The notes under the pieces: generated by a model | Told to the model about the DNA's origin: nothing | Database searches by the model: none | What the model saw: only the letters and a program-made list of their open reading frames with translations | Program-made: the position numbers and the translations under genes | DNA from: Shimia haliotis | GTDB taxonomy: Bacteria; Pseudomonadota; Alphaproteobacteria; Rhodobacterales; Rhodobacteraceae | Assembly: GCF_900114415.1 (NCBI RefSeq) | Contig: NZ_FOSZ01000002.1 | Coordinates: 62,001 to 126,000 of the forward strand | Direction of reading: 5' to 3' | DNA length: 64,000 nt | Part shown: one piece after another, positions 27,194 to 35,865 of the stretch | How positions within the stretch are numbered: the first letter of the stretch is position 1 | How the letters are laid out: the number at the start of each line of letters is the position of its first letter

Positions 27194-28120
27194 GGCTCCT
27201 CCCTTTCTCTGGGGGCTTGCCCCGGAGGGCGGTTGCGAGAGCGCGCCGATCACCTCCTCAAGGCTCGCCATGCGATCAGCGAGGCCCTGGGAGATGGCAT
27301 CGGCGCCCAGATAGGTGCGGGCTTCCGTTGCACGGATCGCGTCCGGACTGATCCGACCGGCGCGGCCCTCGGCCACAAGGCCGACGAACTGGTGGTAGAT
27401 TTTCATAACCTCGGCCTGCAGATCGGCGCGCACGGCGTCTGACAGCGGCCCAAATGGGTGGCCATCCACCTTGTGCGCGCCTGCGTGAATAAGCGTCGGT
27501 TTGACGCCGCGGTCCTCGAGCTCGCCTGAGCGATCGAGATGGGTCAGCACCACGCCAATCGATCCCACCATCGAGGTGGGTGAGACGATGATTTCACTGG
27601 CTGCGCTCGCGATGCCGTAGGCAGCAGAGGCCGCCACATCGTTCACGAACGCGACGACTGGCTTAGTCTTATTGACCGCACTGACCAGCTTGGCCGTGGC
27701 AAACATGCCGGTCGCTTCACCGCCCGGGCTGTCGATGTCCATCAGGATCGCACGGACATCCAGGTCGGCTTCCGCCTCGCGCAGCTGCGCAGCTATGCCC
27801 TCGTAGGACACCAGGCCGGAACTGGCCCCGATCCAGGCACCGCGGTTCACCAGGCTGCCGACGATCGGCAGGATAGCGACCCCGTTTTCCACGCGCATGG
27901 ACCCGATACTGCCATTGTCGCGGCGGTATGTGCCGACGAACCTGTTGGTCTCAGGCGTGACGGTTTGCAGCGGCTCAATGCCAATCCGTCCCTGTAGCAC
28001 ATGCAGGATCAGATCGGCCTTGTCGGGGTGCAAAAGCAGTGGTCGGTTCAGAACGCGGCCGGCAATCTGCGCCAGAGACGGCCCCGCAGAGGTTCTTGTG
28101 TTATCGGGTGGTTCCGTCAC
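26783..28120 (-). CDS. Head maturation protease, S49 family (lambda gpC type)
   Basis: 445 aa from GTG at 28120, chosen for its AGGAGGGGTGAG ribosome site and GTGA coupling to the gpW gene. The S49 (SppA/ClpP-like) fold spans about 75-300: MDIDSPGGEATG oxyanion region, probable nucleophile Ser165 (DVAASAAYGIAS) and general base Lys217 (HAGAHKVDG). The C-terminal 136 residues are Ala/Glu-rich and helical, and also serve as a separately started scaffold. It cleaves scaffold and portal during prohead maturation. Confidence 0.88.
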   Translation of the reverse strand: MTEPPDNTRTSAGPSLAQIAGRVLNRPLLLHPDKADLILHVLQGRIGIEPLQTVTPETNRFVGTYRRDNGSIGSMRVENGVAILPIVGSLVNRGAWIGASSGLVSYEGIAAQLREAEADLDVRAILMDIDSPGGEATGMFATAKLVSAVNKTKPVVAFVNDVAASAAYGIASAASEIIVSPTSMVGSIGVVLTHLDRSGELEDRGVKPTLIHAGAHKVDGHPFGPLSDAVRADLQAEVMKIYHQFVGLVAEGRAGRISPDAIRATEARTYLGADAISQGLADRMASLEEVIGALSQPPSGASPQRKGGAMTKTPQSEAPSSDVSAISPADLRAAVDVARTEAHAAGVSAGKAEATARIKSILTAPETDGREAQALVLALETEMTAADAAKVLAASPKANMSASIADRAAQETELGAETPADHRNRSERSAAGWAKAITQANARFS

Positions 28121-28377
28121 CTCACCCCTCCTGTTCCAAGTGCAAAGCGTCGCGGACCGCGGCCCTGCAGTCGGGCGCATTGTTCTTCAAAACCGCGAAT
28201 GACCGCCAAAAGCCGGTCGGGATGCGCTCGGTGATAGGTGACGGAGCGTTCCACCCCGTTTGATCCGGCGCGGAACCGCACCTCCATGGCCCCTTCGCCG
28301 GCGACAAGCCGGACATAGACCTGGCGAAGGCTGGCCGCTGCGGCGCAGGGATCCGCCTCATCGATGCTGATCGTCAT
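28117..28377 (-). CDS. Head-tail connector protein (lambda gpW family)
   Basis: 86 aa. The segment LRQVYVRLVAGEGAMEVRFR followed by SVTYHRAHPDRLLAVIRG matches gpW, a small connector that binds the portal ring after packaging. It lies between portal and protease rather than before the portal as in lambda. Overlaps both neighbours by 4 bp. Confidence 0.75.
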   Translation of the reverse strand: MTISIDEADPCAAAASLRQVYVRLVAGEGAMEVRFRAGSNGVERSVTYHRAHPDRLLAVIRGFEEQCARLQGRGPRRFALGTGGVR

Positions 28378-29996
28378 ACCTCGGCCTCATCGCCTGCGTC
28401 GTCCTGTCCATCTGTGGCCGCACTCGGCCCACCGCCCTGCGCCCCCATCATCTGTGGCTCGGGCAGGCCGTATTCGGCACGCAGCGCCTGTTCTTGGGCG
28501 AGTTGCTGGTAGACATCGTCCACATCCGCCCCGAGATCGGTACAGATCATCGCATCCGACATCACGCCGAGCCGTTTCCACACCTCGTGCGCCTTGGCCT
28601 TTTTGAGATCGTCAGCTTGCGGTCTGGGATCGCCCCGCCATTCCGCACGACAGGCCGCTGTGCGATTGGCAAGAAAACCCGCAATTCCACCGGGAAACGG
28701 CAGGCTGCCCGCCTCAATCTCTTCCTCGAGCCAGGCCTCGTAGATCGGCTGGCAAAACGGCGCCATGATGTTGCGCCGGCGGGCCTTGGTGATGGCGAAG
28801 ATCTCTGTCGTTGCCGCCTGCAGCGAGGAATAGGTCGCCCCCACATTGTCACCCGTGGCGCTTTCATAAGTCAGCCCCAGACACCGCGCGAGTTCACGCA
28901 GCAAATGCATGGAAAAGGCCGCGTAATCCGAAGACGGGTGGTTCGAGGTATGGAACTTCAGCTCCTGACCCGGAAATAGGTGGGCCAAGCGGCCGTTAAT
29001 CCCCACATCCAACGTGCTGCCGTCATAATAGCCCGCCACCATCTCAATATAGGCCTCCATCGGCGAGATGCCCTGTGCCAACATCTGCGCCTGTTCCTGG
29101 GGCGTCAGCAGCCCCTGGAGCACCTGTTCCGTCGGCTCGTCCGAAGTGATGGTCACCGCGAAGAGCGTCTGCACGATCGCGGCCATCAGCGTGGCATCAG
29201 CCAGCTGGTCGAACTGACGGGCAACCTGCAGCGCCGGCACCAAGGGCGAGATGCCGCGATGCGTGCCCGGCGCCCCCTCAAAGATGTGGATCACCCGCGG
29301 GCGTCCCGCGGCATCGCGGGCGCGCACGTCATATTCCACGTCGTGTTTGAACAGGTCCTTTCGGATCGCGCGGTAACCCACCGGCATGCCATCGGCATCC
29401 GTATAGACCCCGTTGATCAGCCGCCGCATGCTTTCCGTCTTGCGCGAGAGCCGCTGCGGCGGAAGCAGGCGCACCTTTGTCCCATATCGGTTCCACGGCC
29501 GCTTGCGCCAGGGCAGTTCGGCGAGGATTTCGCCCGTGATGATCCAGGAGCGGAAGGCAGCGGCCTGCATCTGCCCGAAGGTCCGAAGGCCTTGGATATC
29601 GCATTCCTGGGCATTGCGCGCCCATAGTTCAAAGCGACGCTCGACCGTTTTGGCCCAGTCCGAGGCCTCGACCGGCGTCATGCCAAAAGTCTCGTTCTCC
29701 GGCAGTGCTTTCAGCTGGAGCCCGGTACCGACGGTGTTGGCCACACATTGTTCCAGCGCGCCGGCCAGCCAGCCGCTGTTGTGCAGCAGATCGTTGACCC
29801 GAGCCGCGGCATCGTCCCAGGCCTCACCAATATCATCCTGCGCCTCGCGCAAGGTGGGCTTCCAGCCGGCAAAGGTCACGCCTCGTCCACCGCGCATGTA
29901 TTTGCCGGAGGGTCTGGGGAGGTTCATCCCCTCCGGCCCTGCCGCCGGAGGCAGTGCCTCAGCCAGCAGATCTTTCAACTTTGCGATCACGGACAT
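28374..29996 (-). CDS. Portal protein (lambda gpB family)
   Basis: 540 aa, starting MSVIAKLKDLLAEALPPAAG. It contains the lambda portal features GSGLQ-like VGTGLQLKALPENET, an EILAELPWRKRPW segment, HIFEGAPGTHRGISPLVPAL and TYESATGDNVGATYSSLQAA. It forms the dodecameric DNA entry ring. ATG 29996 lies 5 bp after the terminase stop. Confidence 0.92.
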   Translation of the reverse strand: MSVIAKLKDLLAEALPPAAGPEGMNLPRPSGKYMRGGRGVTFAGWKPTLREAQDDIGEAWDDAAARVNDLLHNSGWLAGALEQCVANTVGTGLQLKALPENETFGMTPVEASDWAKTVERRFELWARNAQECDIQGLRTFGQMQAAAFRSWIITGEILAELPWRKRPWNRYGTKVRLLPPQRLSRKTESMRRLINGVYTDADGMPVGYRAIRKDLFKHDVEYDVRARDAAGRPRVIHIFEGAPGTHRGISPLVPALQVARQFDQLADATLMAAIVQTLFAVTITSDEPTEQVLQGLLTPQEQAQMLAQGISPMEAYIEMVAGYYDGSTLDVGINGRLAHLFPGQELKFHTSNHPSSDYAAFSMHLLRELARCLGLTYESATGDNVGATYSSLQAATTEIFAITKARRRNIMAPFCQPIYEAWLEEEIEAGSLPFPGGIAGFLANRTAACRAEWRGDPRPQADDLKKAKAHEVWKRLGVMSDAMICTDLGADVDDVYQQLAQEQALRAEYGLPEPQMMGAQGGGPSAATDGQDDAGDEAEV

Positions 29997-30001
29997 GTGC
30001 G

Positions 30002-32065
30002 TTATCCATTCAGCCTGCTGCCATGGCGGGCAAACCGCCCGCGCAGAGCGCCGCTGCCGCCGCGTCCTGGGGAGGAGCGCGATGCCGGCGGCGGCGCCTT
30101 TGATCCGTCAGGCTCTGGCGCCGTTACCTGTGTCGGGTCATGCCCATCCGGTACGGATGCCTCGATTGAGGTTTTGCGTTCGATCCCTTCCGGAATGCGC
30201 TGGACGTTCAGCGTGTAGCCAATGGCCGCACAGAGTGCCTCGCAGTCCAGAAAGTGGTTGTTGCGCGAGCGTTTCACCCAGATAGGCTTACCCTCAACCA
30301 CGACCCGCGCCTCCGAGGTCAGCTGCTTGCAGTAATCCTCCGACACCGCCTCATGCACATGAAACGCCCCAGGCTGATCGGCCGGTGTACGAATGCGCGA
30401 CATCACGAGCGACTTGAAGAAATCCGTCGAGAGCGTCACCAGGTCGATCGAATAGAGCGCTTTTTTGCCGTCGGGCTTCACCTCGATTTTTGACACGCGG
30501 TATGGCGGGCTCTGGACATCCTTCCCCTTGGTCGGCGCACACAGCCAGCTGTAGCGGCGGCAAAACTCATAAACCTTGTGCTCATTCCCCAGCTCCGGCT
30601 TGTCCGGCCGGAAGCCTGAATCCACAAAGACCTTCTCGATCTGCATGCCGCTCACCGGCGTCAGCATCAGGTCCGCCAGCGCGGACCAGACATCGTCATC
30701 TTCCGTGGGCCCGTAAAGCTGGCCATTGTCGATCAGCCAGGACGTGCCCCGCGCCCCGAAGGCCCGGATCACATAGACCAGACTGAACTTCTGCACGTCC
30801 ACGCCCATCACGAGGCGCAAGCCGCCCGCGGGGACATCGCCCGGCCGGTAGGGCTCGCGACGTTCCATGATTTCTTGCCAGTCCGGCACATCGCCCGAGG
30901 CTGTCATAGCGTAGCATTCGCCAAAACCCGCATTCATCGCCGTCTGGATGCGGTCGTGATCGCCTGATTGCAGCGCCGTCAGATATGTTTCGGCCCGCTG
31001 CCCCCAGGTGACAAAGGGCGAGCAAAGCCCCGATGTCCACATCGACAGCGTCGAGCTGTCGGCGGGCGCGCCGGTCACTCGCGGGGCGTCATCCTTTAAT
31101 TCGACCCGCTGTCCTGGCGCCACCATTGCGCCGCGCGCGTTCATCCAGGGCTTGTCGGCCTCGCTGTGTTGACCGTCGCAGCGGGGGCATTCCAGTGTCG
31201 CGGCGAGTTTGGCCTGCGCGGGCGTGGCGCGTTCCGGCCAGCGCAGCTGCTTGAACCGGGGAACGAAGAACTCCCGGCAGTGTTTGCACGGCCAGGCCCA
31301 GTGATGCCGCGTCCCCTCCTGCCAGAGTTTCCAGATCGGGCTTTCGAGATCCTCCGGCGCCGATCGCGCCCAGAACTCAAGGCCTGTCGTGTCATCCGGT
31401 TCGATTTCCACGAGGCCTCGCGCCGGTGTGCTGGTGATTGCCGTCACAAAATCGGCATAGGTTTCACCGCGGGCTTCCACGAGGCCCAGAACATCGCCTT
31501 GGCCTTTCACATTGGCCATCATCTCATCGTATTCGTCGATCAGCGCCAGCGCGGCAGGGTCAGACTTCAGGGCCGTGGAGGAGCCGGCATGCGCCAGACG
31601 CAGCCGGACGCCCGCGACATGCTTCAGCGTCTTTTTCATTCGGCGGCCGCGCACCACCTTGTTTGCCAGCGTGTCGGCCTCGTCCAATAGCGCCATCAGC
31701 CGCGGTTCAAACTGGTCAGTCAGAAACTCCTTCGTCGGCCCCACGTACAATATTGGTGCCGGTCGCTGGTCGAGCCGGGCGCCGATTATGTCCAGCATGC
31801 TGTCGGTCTTGCCCGACTGTGCCGAAGTCACCGCCACCACCCGGCGATAGCCGCCGCGATGCACGGCCGCAGACCATGGGATCATGTAGGGCGTCAGCCC
31901 CGGATCACGGGGGCCGGGAATACCGGCAGTTTCCGGGTATATTCTGTGTGCGGCCGCCCAAGGCGCCGGGTCACGTTTCTCGCTCGGCCTCCAGATCGCT
32001 GCTGCCAGCGACCAGAGCTGCCCCTGCTTTGTCGGCCGCCCCTGCAATACGTCCCAGCGCGCCAT
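30002..32065 (-). CDS. terL: Terminase large subunit (lambda gpA family)
   Basis: 687 aa. The ATPase domain has a Walker A-like motif at about 79-88 (VTSAQSGKTD) and Walker B around 173-180 (LALIDEYD). A zinc-finger-like pair CKHCREFF/CPRCDGQ is present in the middle. The nuclease domain includes GVDVQKFSLVYV and VFVDSGFRPDKPE. It cuts and translocates DNA into proheads. ATG 32065 has AGAGGTG upstream and overlaps the small subunit by 95 bp; the overlap could be shorter if a later start is used, but none has a ribosome site. Confidence 0.92.
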   Translation of the reverse strand: MARWDVLQGRPTKQGQLWSLAAAIWRPSEKRDPAPWAAAHRIYPETAGIPGPRDPGLTPYMIPWSAAVHRGGYRRVVAVTSAQSGKTDSMLDIIGARLDQRPAPILYVGPTKEFLTDQFEPRLMALLDEADTLANKVVRGRRMKKTLKHVAGVRLRLAHAGSSTALKSDPAALALIDEYDEMMANVKGQGDVLGLVEARGETYADFVTAITSTPARGLVEIEPDDTTGLEFWARSAPEDLESPIWKLWQEGTRHHWAWPCKHCREFFVPRFKQLRWPERATPAQAKLAATLECPRCDGQHSEADKPWMNARGAMVAPGQRVELKDDAPRVTGAPADSSTLSMWTSGLCSPFVTWGQRAETYLTALQSGDHDRIQTAMNAGFGECYAMTASGDVPDWQEIMERREPYRPGDVPAGGLRLVMGVDVQKFSLVYVIRAFGARGTSWLIDNGQLYGPTEDDDVWSALADLMLTPVSGMQIEKVFVDSGFRPDKPELGNEHKVYEFCRRYSWLCAPTKGKDVQSPPYRVSKIEVKPDGKKALYSIDLVTLSTDFFKSLVMSRIRTPADQPGAFHVHEAVSEDYCKQLTSEARVVVEGKPIWVKRSRNNHFLDCEALCAAIGYTLNVQRIPEGIERKTSIEASVPDGHDPTQVTAPEPDGSKAPPPASRSSPGRGGSGALRGRFARHGSRLNG

Positions 32066-32468
32066 CGATCACCTCTTCGAGCGCGCGCCGCGCCTCCATA
32101 TCGCGCGTGTACCGCGCGGCAAGTCCGGCAAGCTCTGCCCGCACCAGCGCCGCCATCTCACCCACGACGGCCTTTGCATCCTCCATCGGGATCAGTTCCC
32201 GGCTGCGTTCCTGGATCCTGAGTTCAATCTCGCGCGTGCGCGCTTCTGTGGCACGGCTTGCGACCGCGGCCTTGTTGTTCTTGGAGAGTTGGTCTTCGTA
32301 ATAGGCCAGCGCCCCGCGGATCACGCCCACCAGAGTGTATTCTCCCCGCTGTGCCCGATCCATGTAACCAGATTTGACCAGGCCCTGGACCCAGCGGTCC
32401 GAGCGACCGAGCAGGGCCGCGGCCTGGGATACCGTGATGGTTTGGCCGCGCGTGCGAGGTTCGGACAT
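31971..32468 (-). CDS. terS: Terminase small subunit (Nu1-like)
   Basis: 165 aa from ATG at 32468 (GGAGGCAGCTTG upstream). The N-terminal winged helix-turn-helix (TVSQAAALLGRSDRWVQGLV, then KSGYMDRAQRGEYTLVGVI) is followed by a long helix with EARTREIELRIQERSRELIP, as in Nu1. It recognises the packaging site (cos) and brings in the large subunit. A cos or pac site was not identified. Confidence 0.8.
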   Translation of the reverse strand: MSEPRTRGQTITVSQAAALLGRSDRWVQGLVKSGYMDRAQRGEYTLVGVIRGALAYYEDQLSKNNKAAVASRATEARTREIELRIQERSRELIPMEDAKAVVGEMAALVRAELAGLAARYTRDMEARRALEEVIDGALGRIAGAADKAGAALVAGSSDLEAERET

Positions 32469-32515
32469 CAAGCTGCCTCCTGCTCAATACGGGAGGACAG
32501 TCGATCTTCCCGTTA

Positions 32516-33589
32516 TTATCGGCGGAACCGGCGGATCAGACCGGGCGCCGCCGCATAACTCGCAAAGAACAGCACCCCAAAGACCACGACGGCCAGAAAC
32601 GCGTTCTGATTTTGGTTCCACAGCAGCACACCCGCGATTGGCGGTGCGATGACGAAGGGCGACAAGACAAGTGTCGTGAGCGGGTTTGCAATTTGACGCC
32701 GGTTTCGGCCGAGGATGCAGATTTCCAAAGCCCGCATCACCATTTGATGCACATGCAACCGATCCGGGGCGGAAACGTCCTTGTTTCTGCGAGACCGGCG
32801 ATAGATAGCCAGCAATGTATCAGCCACGGGCCAATAAAGTGTCAGCAAAATGGCCCAGGGCGAGACATCAGGCGCATTGAGCAGAACCGCTATTCCGAAC
32901 CAACTCAGCACAAATCCGATGGTGTATGCCCCAGCATCGCCGAGGAAAATCAGACCAAAGGGATAGTTCACGAGGAAGAACCCGAATATCCCTGCGGCAA
33001 TCATCATCGAGAGGTGGACCATCGTGGCGTAGCCTGCCAGCTCTGCAATATAGCTCAGTGCAATAGCTGCTGCGATAGCCGTCATAGACGCGAGGCCGTT
33101 CACCCCATCGATCAGGTTGAAACCGTTTGCGATCCCTGCCGTCACCAGAAGGGTTAACGGAACGCCGATCACCCAGTGATTGACAAGCAGGTCAAGCCCG
33201 GGGATGCCGGCGCGTGGAAGCCAAACGCCCAAGAGCCAGATCGCCAGCAAACTCGCGCCCATGGCAGCCAACATGCGCCTGCGTGGTGACATGTGGAAAC
33301 CAAGGTCCTCTGCCAGCCCCACCACGAAGAGCAGCGAGTTCGCAAGAACGAAATTGGCATAAGGCCCAGAGATTGAAACGGGCGCAAAGATCACGCTCAA
33401 ACCCAGTGCACCGAAGATCGCAACGCCCCCAACACGTGGGGTGAGCCGCGTGTGCATGGATTGCACCGCCCGTAAGTCTTCCCTGCGCCCGCTGAGCCGC
33501 GGGAAACGAGAGCGCAAAAGGACAATCGACACGCAAAGGCCAAACGAAAGCGCAGCCAAAGCGAACTCGTGCCATTCAAAATGCAACAT
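32516..33589 (-). CDS. WecA/MraY-like undecaprenyl-phosphate sugar-1-phosphate transferase
   Basis: 357 aa with about ten membrane helices. Family motifs are present: RLTPRVGGVAIFG (substrate loop), GLAEDLG (usually DD; here ED), NGFNLIDGVNGLAS, FLGDAGAYTIGF and DRLHVHQMV. Enzymes of this type move a sugar-1-phosphate from UDP onto undecaprenyl phosphate at the inner membrane, the first step of O-antigen or polymer synthesis. It sits between terS and small prophage genes, so it looks like a prophage cargo gene, perhaps for surface conversion. The start lacks a clear ribosome site. Confidence 0.85.
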   Translation of the reverse strand: MLHFEWHEFALAALSFGLCVSIVLLRSRFPRLSGRREDLRAVQSMHTRLTPRVGGVAIFGALGLSVIFAPVSISGPYANFVLANSLLFVVGLAEDLGFHMSPRRRMLAAMGASLLAIWLLGVWLPRAGIPGLDLLVNHWVIGVPLTLLVTAGIANGFNLIDGVNGLASMTAIAAAIALSYIAELAGYATMVHLSMMIAAGIFGFFLVNYPFGLIFLGDAGAYTIGFVLSWFGIAVLLNAPDVSPWAILLTLYWPVADTLLAIYRRSRRNKDVSAPDRLHVHQMVMRALEICILGRNRRQIANPLTTLVLSPFVIAPPIAGVLLWNQNQNAFLAVVVFGVLFFASYAAAPGLIRRFRR

Positions 33590-33766
33590 GGCTTGGTGAA
33601 CCAAGGGCCGCCCCAATTAATTACAGCAGAAGGGTTTCAGATTGATTGCAGTCCGATTAGCCCAATCGGCACAATATTTCCAACGCGCCAGATCGACGAA
33701 GTTCCTCTACCCCCCCCCGTTACATTTTTACAACACTTCGATGGTGTATCTGCCGTTGGCGCCTTG
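33590..33766 (-). promoter_or_regulatory. Leader region of the WecA-like gene with a G9 tract
   Basis: No gene seen. On the minus strand a run of nine G (33718-33710) lies about 120 bp upstream of the start codon. Downstream is a weak promoter-like pair, TTGGAA and CTAATC with 17 bp between them. The tract could vary in length by slippage. Confidence 0.4.
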
Positions 33767-33979
33767 TCAGAGCCTCCAGCGGTTGAACAGCCGGCGCAGG
33801 GCGTAACCACGGGCAAGCGACACGGTTGTAAAGATCAGCCCAAGGCCAAGGTTCTCGACCACACCGACGCGCAACCCAAAGGCCGGAAACACTGCGAACT
33901 GCGTGGCAACCGCCAACGCGTAGCCCACCACCGTGTTGGTCACGGCCTCGATCAGCGACCCGCGTTTTGATTGCGCCAT
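33767..33979 (-). CDS. DUF7220-type small membrane protein
   Basis: 70 aa from ATG at 33979 (AGAGG 6 nt upstream; ATG at 33997 is an alternative without a site). Two membrane helices (GYALAVATQFAVFPAFGL and LGLGLIFTTVSLARGYALR) and a basic end RRLFNRWRL. This family is common in alphaproteobacterial prophages; the function is unknown. A TATAAT box lies 37 bp upstream of the start, in the region shared with the divergent plus-strand gene. Confidence 0.75.
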   Translation of the reverse strand: MAQSKRGSLIEAVTNTVVGYALAVATQFAVFPAFGLRVGVVENLGLGLIFTTVSLARGYALRRLFNRWRL

Positions 33980-34081
33980 GCGCGCCTCTAAAGCCATGTA
34001 ATTGCTACGATTATAGTGGATATACTTGGCCGTCAGAGCGAAGATTCCTGAACGCAAACGACGCACCCAAGGACCTCGCCC

Positions 34082-34258
34082 ATGACCATCGCCGAACGTT
34101 ACAACGAAGCCGCCGCCAAACTCCTGCCGCATATGGCTGCCGACCTGACGGTCGATCCGGCCATCACGGATGCCAACCACATCGACGAGATTGTATTTCG
34201 CCGCAGCGAATACCTCGGCGGCATGGCCATCGCCATCCTCGCCATGATCGACCAGTAG
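34082..34258 (+). CDS. Small hypothetical prophage protein
   Basis: 58 aa, MTIAERYNEAAAKLLPHMAA onward, ending AILAMIDQ. ATG is preceded by AAGGACC. Helical and acidic, no known motif. First of four small plus-strand genes that face away from the DUF7220 gene. Confidence 0.6.
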   Translation: MTIAERYNEAAAKLLPHMAADLTVDPAITDANHIDEIVFRRSEYLGGMAIAILAMIDQ

Positions 34259-34275
34259 AACTGAGGGACCCAACG

Positions 34276-34560
34276 ATGAGCACCCGCGCACAAATCGCTA
34301 TCCAGACCGGACCCGAGGAATGGGCCCATGTTTATACGCATTTCTACGGCTACCCCGCGCACATGCTGCCCGCGCTGGCGGCTTGGACGCCCGAGGACAT
34401 CCTCGCCGCTCGGGAAATCCGCCAAGTTCGGGCCGACGAATTGGACTGTTTTGATCCGCCCCGCGCGCCCCGCATCCTGCCCCGTCCGACCTGCGAGCTC
34501 TCGTATCTCTACATCTGGCAAGACAGCGGCTGGGTCGATTTTCCGGACCACGCCGAATGA
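34276..34560 (+). CDS. Hypothetical prophage protein
   Basis: 94 aa from ATG at 34276 (GAGGGACCC upstream), 17 bp after the preceding stop. It begins MSTRAQIAIQTGPEEWAHVY and has many aromatic residues (YTHFYGYPAHML, SYLYIWQDSGWVDF). This pattern is seen in small phage proteins of unknown function. Mixed alpha/beta, no catalytic signature recognised. Confidence 0.65.
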   Translation: MSTRAQIAIQTGPEEWAHVYTHFYGYPAHMLPALAAWTPEDILAAREIRQVRADELDCFDPPRAPRILPRPTCELSYLYIWQDSGWVDFPDHAE

Positions 34561-34588
34561 TCAATTAGCAACAATAGAACACTGATTT

Positions 34589-34597
34589 TGCTATACT
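34589..34597 (+). promoter_or_regulatory. Candidate extended -10 promoter
   Basis: TGCTATACT is an extended -10 (TGn plus TATACT), 66 bp before the next start. No good -35 is present, as is usual for extended -10 promoters. Confidence 0.45.
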
Positions 34598-34662
34598 TTT
34601 CGGCTCAGTGGAGCGACTCTGACCTCATAGAACGAGACGCAACTCAGCCCGCGGAGTCCGCC

Positions 34663-35052
34663 ATGACCAACGCCACCGTCCTTCCCAGCCGCAACACCGA
34701 TTACGGGTTCTTTGGAACCCTGACCAACTGCTCCGAACGCGATCGGCGCATGGCCGACATCTGGATCCTCGCCAGCCGGCTAATCGCCCAAGCCGTCAAC
34801 GCCACCTCCGAGGAGGAGATGATCGGCATTCGCGACTTCCTCGATAGCCGCTCGGGGCGGCATTTCGCGGACGAGGTGGTTGGCGCACTTCACTGCGGCG
34901 CGCCGGATTGCGAAGCCGCCATTGCCAAATGGCAGGACTGGCGCATTACCCGCGCGACAGAGCGCAGCGACGGAATTCCCGCTGGCCTAGCTTACCTAAC
35001 CGGCTGGGTTCAGCATTTCGCAGTCACCGCTGCAATGGAAGAGCAGCACTGA
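34663..35052 (+). CDS. Hypothetical prophage protein
   Basis: 129 aa from ATG at 34663 (GGAG 7 nt upstream; a longer in-frame reading to 34588 would include the promoter). It contains TDYGFFGTLTNCSERDRRMA and a helical middle with EEEMIGIRDFLDSRSGRHFA. The C-terminal half is helical with Trp residues. Function unknown; preceded by a promoter and followed by a hairpin, so it may be its own unit. Confidence 0.65.
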   Translation: MTNATVLPSRNTDYGFFGTLTNCSERDRRMADIWILASRLIAQAVNATSEEEMIGIRDFLDSRSGRHFADEVVGALHCGAPDCEAAIAKWQDWRITRATERSDGIPAGLAYLTGWVQHFAVTAAMEEQH

Positions 35053-35071
35053 CCTTGCGCGAGACCGAGCC

Positions 35072-35092
35072 AGCCCGCCCGCGTGGCGGGCT
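35072..35092 (+). terminator. Candidate terminator/attenuator hairpin
   Basis: Perfect 8-bp stem AGCCCGCC/GGCGGGCT with a 5-nt loop, followed by only three T-rich bases. Termination may be weak. Confidence 0.4.
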
Positions 35093-35144
35093 TTCGGCAG
35101 TAGAAGGCGTTGCATGCTGCCGCGCCGAACTGACGGAGAACACT

Positions 35145-35417
35145 ATGGCCAAGGCGACACAGACCACTAACCCCGAGATACCCGAGGAACAGGACGCCTC
35201 GGCCCCCAAGGCCCCTCGTGTCACTAAGCAGCAGATCATGATCGACATGCTGTCGCGGCCCGAAGGCGCCACTATTGAAGAGCTGGTCGAGGCCACACAA
35301 TGGTTGGGTCACACCGTACGAGGCGCCATGTCCGGCGCGCTCAAAAAGAAGCTCGGGCTGACCATCACCTCCGAGAAAGAGGATCAGCGAGGCCGGGTCT
35401 ACCGCTTGGAAAAGTAA
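35145..35417 (+). CDS. DUF3489 protein
   Basis: 90 aa from ATG at 35145 (GGAG upstream). A Pro/Glu-rich start precedes KQQIMIDMLSRPEGATIEEL and ATQWLGHTVRGAMSGALKKK, ending GRVYRLEK. This is the DUF3489 winged-helix-like pattern, common on alphaproteobacterial plasmids and prophages. Probably a DNA-binding protein by fold; its target is unknown. Confidence 0.8.
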   Translation: MAKATQTTNPEIPEEQDASAPKAPRVTKQQIMIDMLSRPEGATIEELVEATQWLGHTVRGAMSGALKKKLGLTITSEKEDQRGRVYRLEK

Positions 35418-35420
35418 CCG

Positions 35421-35798
35421 TCAGGAACCCCGATAGTGTGGCGGCGTCAGAATGTAACGTGACAGAGCGGTTCCAGTCACCGCACCCACAACAGCACCGA
35501 TCGCATCAGCGACGAGATCAACCCATTCGGCCTGCCTGCCGAAGAAGGGCTGGATCACCTCAATGACACCTCCGTAGGCGATCACGCCCAGAATAACCCA
35601 AACTGTCCAGCGCGGCCTCACAAGCGGCAGGGGGAAAGCAAGACAGGCAAATGCCAGGACGTGGTAAAGCTTGTCAGACCCCGCAGGGCCGCCAGAAGGC
35701 ATCGGCGCCAGGGTGAGCACGGCGATGATGGCCGCCAGTACCATTGTTGCCGCGCTGCCGATCGCCATCCGTCTCAATTTCTTGTACCCTTGCGCCAC
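35421..35798 (-). CDS. VanZ-like membrane protein
   Basis: 125 aa from GTG at 35798, supported by AGAGGAG 6 nt upstream; the ATG options have poorer sites. Four membrane helices with SDKLYHVLAFACLAFPLPL and YGGVIEVIQPFFGRQAEWVD carry the VanZ-like motif (DKxxH ... E ... D). VanZ-like proteins affect resistance to cell-wall-targeting compounds in some hosts; here the role is unknown. It converges on the DUF3489 gene with 3 bp between stops. Confidence 0.7.
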   Translation of the reverse strand: MAQGYKKLRRMAIGSAATMVLAAIIAVLTLAPMPSGGPAGSDKLYHVLAFACLAFPLPLVRPRWTVWVILGVIAYGGVIEVIQPFFGRQAEWVDLVADAIGAVVGAVTGTALSRYILTPPHYRGS

Positions 35799-35865
35799 AC
35801 ATCGCTCCTCTGGGTGAGCGCCCATCAGCGCGGTATTTGCATGGAGTGTCAATGGCGTAGCCTCT

